From contig MERZ01000047.1 of assembly GCA_001770785.1 (NCBI GenBank), positions 2,448 through 12,339 of the forward strand: a DNA stretch of 9,892 bases. Reading direction: 5' to 3'. The DNA is from Burkholderiales bacterium RIFCSPHIGHO2_12_FULL_61_11. GTDB taxonomy: Bacteria > Pseudomonadota > Gammaproteobacteria > Burkholderiales > Burkholderiaceae_C. Shown piece by piece: positions 5,981 through 9,892 of the stretch. Within the stretch, counting starts at the first letter, position 1. The number at the start of each line of letters is the position of its first letter. Below the pieces are notes generated by a model that was not told the DNA's origin, did no database searches, and saw nothing but the letters and a program-made list of their open reading frames with translations. A program made the position numbers and the translations under genes.

Positions 5981-7492
5981 ATGCGTGTTTCATGGCCCCT
6001 GAAATCGCCGGCAGCCGCAGTCGCGCTGCTTTACGCAAGCGTCAGCGCCGCCGCAGCGCCGCCTTCCCAAACCGATCTGGTTCGACTGGTGGAACAGCTT
6101 AACCAGCGCATGGAACGGCTGGAACAGCACAACGCCGAACTGGAACGCGAATTGCGCGCCAGCCGCGCACAGCAGGCCGACGCCAAAACGCCAGCCGCAG
6201 CCGACATCGAAAAGCGTGTCCAGACGCTGGAAGCGCAGCAAGCGCAAGTCGCCGCCAGCCTGGAGAGCGACACCATCAGCGAGAAAGAACCGGAGATCAC
6301 CGCGCGCCTGAAGGCGCTCGAGTCGCAAGCGGTCAGCGCGCAAAGCGCCGCCCGCAAGGTCGAGGCCTTTGAGGGAATTACCGCCGGGCTGAGTTTGACC
6401 ACCGTGGCGCAAAAGCCGCTCGGCGCAGCGAGCGGCAGCAGCCAGCTCAATTATCGCGGCGATGCGTATGTCTCGCTGCCGCTGGCTGCCATCGGCGACA
6501 TCGAACACAGTGTGTTCGCGCAATTCCGTCTCGGTCAAGGCAGCGGCGTGAGCGCGCCGAGCTTCTCCTCGCCAAATTCCAGCGCCTTCCAGTTGGACGG
6601 TGGCTTGAGGCCGGACGACTCGGTCGCCTTGCTGGCCCAGGCTTGGTATCAAGCCAGCATCTCGCTGCCGTTTGGCGGGTACAAGCCGCATTCCAAACAG
6701 ACTCTGGAAGTCAATTTCGGCAAAATGGATCCCTTTGTGTTCTTTGACCAGAACCCGGTCGCAGGCGACGAAACACGCCAGTTCCTCAACTCGGCATTCG
6801 TGCATAACCCGCTGCTCGATGCGGGCGGCGATATCGGCGTTGATGCCAACGGTTTTTCGCCCGGCCTTCGGCTGTCCTACGCGAACGTTGCGAGCAAACC
6901 CGAAACATGGCGCCTGTCTCTCGGTGTCTTCGGCGCGGGTGCGAATGGATCGAATTATCAGCGCAGCCTGTCCTCGCCGCTGGTCATGCTGCAGGCGGAA
7001 ACCGAGCAGCGCATGTTCCGCGGCCTGGTCGGCACCTATCGCATTTATGCTTGGCGCAACGCGCAGGCCAGTCACTTCGACAGCAGCTTGACTGAACCCG
7101 AGCATCATAGCGGTTGGGGTATTTCAGCCGATCAGCGCGTCGGCGACGGCGTTACGCTGTTCGGACGCTACGGTCACCAGATGCAAGGGCATGTATCCTT
7201 CGACCGGGCATTGACGCTGGGCGCGGACGTCAACGGTTCCTACTGGAGCCGCGGCGGCGACAGTGTTGGCCTGGCGGCCGGCTGGTTGAAGACCAGCCAG
7301 AACTACCGCGACTTTACGGCCGGCACCACGCCGGCGGGCGGTGCCGAACGGATTGCAGAACTGTATTACCGGTTCCGCATCAACCCGCAGTTCGAGCTCT
7401 CGCCCAGCTTCCAGTACATCGGCAATCCGGCTGGCGACGGCAGCGTCGAAGCGGTGAAAATCCTTGGTCTGCGGGCACAACTTACTTATTGA
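5981..7492 (+). CDS. OprB-like outer-membrane porin with coiled-coil N-terminus, in the ftr operon
   Basis: The protein has 503 residues. A signal peptide (1 to about 26, ending SAAAA) leads into a long charged helix-forming stretch at about 31-128 with heptad-like LVEQLNQRMERLEQ and IEKRVQTLEAQQ runs, a probable coiled coil. From about 135 to the end the sequence alternates as in a beta barrel and ends with an aromatic residue (LRAQLTY), the usual signal for outer-membrane insertion. Near the C-terminus, ELYYRFRINPQFELSPSFQYIGNPAGD (roughly 455-481) resembles the hallmark of carbohydrate-selective porins of the OprB family. The gene starts three bases after ftrA, with an AAGAAGGG ribosome binding site inside ftrA, and is followed by ftrB after eight bases, so it belongs to the operon. 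A role in letting iron cross the outer membrane is inferred from context. Sugar or general diffusion remains possible. Confidence 0.82.
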   Translation: MRVSWPLKSPAAAVALLYASVSAAAAPPSQTDLVRLVEQLNQRMERLEQHNAELERELRASRAQQADAKTPAAADIEKRVQTLEAQQAQVAASLESDTISEKEPEITARLKALESQAVSAQSAARKVEAFEGITAGLSLTTVAQKPLGAASGSSQLNYRGDAYVSLPLAAIGDIEHSVFAQFRLGQGSGVSAPSFSSPNSSAFQLDGGLRPDDSVALLAQAWYQASISLPFGGYKPHSKQTLEVNFGKMDPFVFFDQNPVAGDETRQFLNSAFVHNPLLDAGGDIGVDANGFSPGLRLSYANVASKPETWRLSLGVFGAGANGSNYQRSLSSPLVMLQAETEQRMFRGLVGTYRIYAWRNAQASHFDSSLTEPEHHSGWGISADQRVGDGVTLFGRYGHQMQGHVSFDRALTLGADVNGSYWSRGGDSVGLAAGWLKTSQNYRDFTAGTTPAGGAERIAELYYRFRINPQFELSPSFQYIGNPAGDGSVEAVKILGLRAQLTY

Positions 7493-7500
7493 GATTCACC

Positions 7501-7842
7501 ATGTCTATCCGCTCTCTAGCCGGCATCCTGACCACCACGATAGCGTTCATGGCGGCACTGCCGTCTTACGCGGATGGCATGCCGACATTCAATCTCGCGA
7601 TCCGCGCCGGACGTTTTGTGCCAGAAGTGATCGAGGTTCCAGCCAATACCAAGTTCCGGCTGCTCATCAAGAATGAAGGGCCGGGTGCCGAGGAATTCGA
7701 GAGCATTGAGCTACACAAGGAAAAAGTGTTGGCACCAGGCGCCTCCAGCTTCCTGATTTTTCAGCCGCTCAAACCAGGCGCTTACAAATTCTTCGGCGAT
7801 TTTCATCCGATGACGGCTCAAGGGCACTTCGTCGCCAAGTGA
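7501..7842 (+). CDS. ftrB: FtrB: cupredoxin-like periplasmic protein of ferrous iron uptake
   Basis: This is a small exported protein, 113 residues, with a signal peptide at 1-24 (cleavage near SYA-DG) and a single cupredoxin-like beta-sandwich (about 28-113). It matches the cupredoxin_1 type found in FtrB and at the N-terminus of EfeO. The typical blocks are visible: FVPEVIEVPANTKFRLLIKN (39-58), AEEFES (63-68) and GDFHPMTAQG (99-108). No cysteine is present, so a classical type 1 copper site is impossible; H102, M104 and acidic residues E64, E65 and E67 are the likely metal ligands. In FtrABCD systems FtrB is proposed to oxidise or relay Fe(II) with FtrA before uptake by FtrC. The frame is open upstream into the porin gene, but the ATG at 7501 is chosen because the signal peptide begins there, eight bases past the porin stop. 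Confidence 0.9.
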   Translation: MSIRSLAGILTTTIAFMAALPSYADGMPTFNLAIRAGRFVPEVIEVPANTKFRLLIKNEGPGAEEFESIELHKEKVLAPGASSFLIFQPLKPGAYKFFGDFHPMTAQGHFVAK

Positions 7843-7854
7843 GGAGGAACTTCC

Positions 7855-8664
7855 ATGGGGAATGCACTTTTCGTCGTCTGGCGTGAAAGCGTCGAAGCGA
7901 TTTTGGTGATCGGCATTCTGTATGCATGGCTAAAGCGCAACGATAGCGATGGCACAGGCCTGCGCGCACTGTGGGGCGGCGTTGCGGCCGGCATCGGACT
8001 TGCGGCAGCGTTGGGCTGGGCCATGGTCGCGGCACAAGGCGAGTTGTCCGGTGCCGCGCTTGAATGGTTTCAGATTGCGATCCTGTTCGTTGCCTCGGGC
8101 TTGATCGTGCAAATGGTGCCGTGGATGCAATCGCAGGGTCGCCGGATGAAGCACAACCTGGAACGGGACATGGCCCAGGCGGTGCAGCGCGCGGGAACGC
8201 TCGGTATTGCAATCGTCGCCGCGCTGGCCGTCGCCCGCGAGGGGGCGGAAACCGTCGTCTTCCTGTATGGCATGGGGATGGAAGACAATCCAGGTGCGGG
8301 CATGGCCAGCGGTGCCGCCCTCGGCTTTCTGCTGGCGGTGCTCACCGCGTGGGCACTCAACCGAGGGCTGCGTTTCCTCGGTTACCGCCAATTCTTTCGC
8401 ATCAGCGGATTCCTGTTGTTGCTATTCGCCGTAGCCTTCCTGGCAACCGGTGTCGATCGCCTGATCGGCATGGGCTGGCTACCGCCCTTGATGGACCCGG
8501 TCTGGGATAGTTCCATGTTGCTCGACGACACCAGTCCGTCCGGTGCCGTGCTGGCGGCCTTCACCGGCTATCGCGCGCGCCCCTCATTGATGCTGGTGGC
8601 CATTTACGCCGCCTACTGGATCGGCATTATGTTTGCTCAGCGCAGATTGGCCCATCATGGATAG
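7855..8664 (+). CDS. ftrC: FtrC: Ftr1/EfeU-type iron permease
   Basis: This inner-membrane permease of 269 residues takes iron from the periplasm into the cytoplasm. It has about seven hydrophobic spans and the two REXXE motifs that define the Ftr1/EfeU oxidase-coupled iron transporter family: RESVE at residues 10-14 in the first span and REGAE at 128-132. These glutamates carry the ferric iron through the membrane. The start is well supported by GAGGAGG (7841-7847), which overlaps the ftrB stop codon. Neighbours FtrA/FtrB upstream and FtrD downstream make an FtrABCD system more likely than an EfeUOB system, which would have EfeO and a heme peroxidase instead. Its C-terminal end overlaps the most likely ftrD start by eight bases. 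Confidence 0.95.
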   Translation: MGNALFVVWRESVEAILVIGILYAWLKRNDSDGTGLRALWGGVAAGIGLAAALGWAMVAAQGELSGAALEWFQIAILFVASGLIVQMVPWMQSQGRRMKHNLERDMAQAVQRAGTLGIAIVAALAVAREGAETVVFLYGMGMEDNPGAGMASGAALGFLLAVLTAWALNRGLRFLGYRQFFRISGFLLLLFAVAFLATGVDRLIGMGWLPPLMDPVWDSSMLLDDTSPSGAVLAAFTGYRARPSLMLVAIYAAYWIGIMFAQRRLAHHG

Positions 8665-9892
8665 CCTACTGATGACAACAGATCGAACGCCTGTGCGAAA
8701 AAGTGGCGGTGCCACCTTGCTGGCCAAAATCGGTGACGCCATGCAGCGTCAACGAAGCACGATTCTTGCGCTGCAGTGGATCGTCGTCTTTTTCTATGTT
8801 TCCTTGCTGGTCATTCCGAGTTTCATGCCGATTCCAGCGGAAAACGCGCATCTCTACGAGAATCTGCGCTTATTTGCCCAGTTCCTGTTCTGGGGTATCT
8901 GGTGGCCTTTCGTCATGTTGAGCATGATGCTGGTCGGTCGCGTATGGTGCGGCGTGTTCTGTCCGGAGGGCGCATTGACCGAATTAGCCGGCCGTCATGG
9001 TCTGGGTCGCTCGATTCCGCGCTGGATGCGCTGGAGCGGCTGGCCGTTGACTGCATTTATGTGCACCACGATTTATGGCCAGTTGATCAGCGTCTATGAA
9101 TATCCAAAAGCGGCCCTATTGATCCTGGGCGGTTCGACGGTGGCTGCAGTAGCGGTTGGTTTTGTCTATGGAAAAGGAAAACGCGTCTGGTGCCGTTATC
9201 TGTGCCCGGCCAACGGGGTGTTCTCGTTGCTCGCGAAAATCGCACCCATCCATTTTCGCGTCAACGAAGAAATCTGGAAGCGCGACACCCTGCGTCAACC
9301 CATGGTGAACTGTGCGCCACTGATTGATATTCGCCACATGAAAAGCGCGTCTGCGTGCCATGCCTGCGGGCGCTGCAGCAATTACAAAGGCGCCGTCAGC
9401 CTCGCCGGTCGCTCGCCCGCCAGCGAAATTCTCAACACCAGCAACCGCGATGTCAAAACAGAAGAGGCATTGACGCTGGTTTTTGGCGCCATCGGGATTG
9501 CCACAGCAGCGTTTCAATGGTCAGCGAGCTCCCGCTTCGTTCAGATGAAAACCGCCATAGCCAACTGGCTGATTGAGCATGATTCGTTGTTGCTGCTGCA
9601 GGACGATGCGCCATGGTGGCTGCTCACGCACTATCCCGCGGCGCAGGATGTATTCACCTGGCTCGACGGCCTCTGTATCCTGATATTCATCCTGGGGGGC
9701 GGCGCTGCGCTTGGCTTCGCGGTGTTGACTACCGTCTGGCTGGCGGCGCGATTGGCAAATCATCCGGCCCTGTCCTGGCAACGCCTGGCGCTATCCCTGG
9801 TGCCGATTGCGGGTGTCGGAATCTTTCTTGGCCTGTCGATGCTGACCTTGTCACATCTCAAGGCAGAAAGAATTTCGCTTGAATGGGTTCCG
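8657..9892 (+). CDS. ftrD: FtrD: membrane-bound 4Fe-4S polyferredoxin (3' end cut by window edge)
   Basis: The frame is open from ATG 8657 to the window edge, 412 residues. It is an inner-membrane iron-sulfur protein related to NapH/CcoG-type polyferredoxins. Membrane spans lie at about 37-56, 72-94, 127-144 and 155-172, with further ones at about 272-290, 338-360 and 378-399. Cysteine motifs are WCGVFCPEG (C98, C102), WCRYLCPANG (C179, C183) and a ferredoxin-like CHACGRC (C234, C237, C240) preceded by C219. The usual fourth cysteine after CxxCxxC is absent (CSNYKGA), so C219 may serve. FtrD is thought to accept or supply electrons for iron oxidation and reduction during uptake through FtrC. 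ATG 8657 overlaps ftrC by eight bases; ATG 8672 is an alternative, and neither has a strong ribosome binding site. Confidence 0.88.
   Translation, partial: MDSLLMTTDRTPVRKSGGATLLAKIGDAMQRQRSTILALQWIVVFFYVSLLVIPSFMPIPAENAHLYENLRLFAQFLFWGIWWPFVMLSMMLVGRVWCGVFCPEGALTELAGRHGLGRSIPRWMRWSGWPLTAFMCTTIYGQLISVYEYPKAALLILGGSTVAAVAVGFVYGKGKRVWCRYLCPANGVFSLLAKIAPIHFRVNEEIWKRDTLRQPMVNCAPLIDIRHMKSASACHACGRCSNYKGAVSLAGRSPASEILNTSNRDVKTEEALTLVFGAIGIATAAFQWSASSRFVQMKTAIANWLIEHDSLLLLQDDAPWWLLTHYPAAQDVFTWLDGLCILIFILGGGAALGFAVLTTVWLAARLANHPALSWQRLALSLVPIAGVGIFLGLSMLTLSHLKAERISLEWVP

Noticed and set aside
5990..7108. Minus-strand open frame of 372 codons
   Set aside because: It is antisense to the porin gene, which has a signal peptide, a barrel terminus and operon context. 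The shadow has none of these.
7114..7500. Upstream extension of the ftrB frame
   Set aside because: The extension overlaps the C-terminal barrel of the porin in another frame and is Arg-rich. A signal peptide starts precisely at the ATG at 7501.

Overview
The window looks like chromosomal DNA of a betaproteobacterium, most likely order Burkholderiales and possibly Comamonadaceae. This rests on the GC-rich coding style, the close fit of the dpp proteins to that group, and a lysine/alanine-rich SWIB protein of a kind common there. The taxonomic call is an inference. Two blocks are transcribed away from each other, separated by a gene-poor stretch. No tRNA, rRNA, CRISPR array or insertion sequence was seen.

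Left block, minus strand, about 1-4678. An ABC importer of the dipeptide/oligopeptide class reads right to left: permease dppB, permease dppC, ATPase dppD and ATPase dppF, the last cut by the window edge. B/C and D/F each share a 4-base ATGA overlap. Between C and D lies a 133-base gap with two GC-rich hairpins that resembles a dispersed intergenic repeat. No substrate-binding protein (dppA) gene is next to the permeases. A 24-codon reading frame with a good ribosome binding site ends exactly on the dppB start codon and may be a leader peptide. Upstream, on the same strand, is a separate gene for a small DNA-binding-type protein with a histone H1-like lysine/alanine tail and a SWIB domain, followed by a clear intrinsic terminator.

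Middle, about 4679-5354. About 680 bases hold no gene I can support. There are short open frames, small repeats and possibly decayed coding sequence.

Right block, plus strand, 5355-9892. A sigma70-type promoter overlapped by a near-perfect Fur box drives an iron-uptake operon of the FtrABCD type: ftrA (P19-like periplasmic metal-binding protein), an OprB-like outer-membrane porin with a coiled-coil N-terminus, ftrB (cupredoxin-like periplasmic protein), ftrC (Ftr1-type iron permease with two REXXE motifs) and ftrD (membrane polyferredoxin, cut by the right edge). The likely route for ferrous iron is porin across the outer membrane, FtrA/FtrB capture and probable oxidation in the periplasm, FtrC transport across the inner membrane, and FtrD handling electrons. 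The porin between ftrA and ftrB is the most interesting part of the window: it would give this otherwise periplasm/inner-membrane system its own outer-membrane entry.
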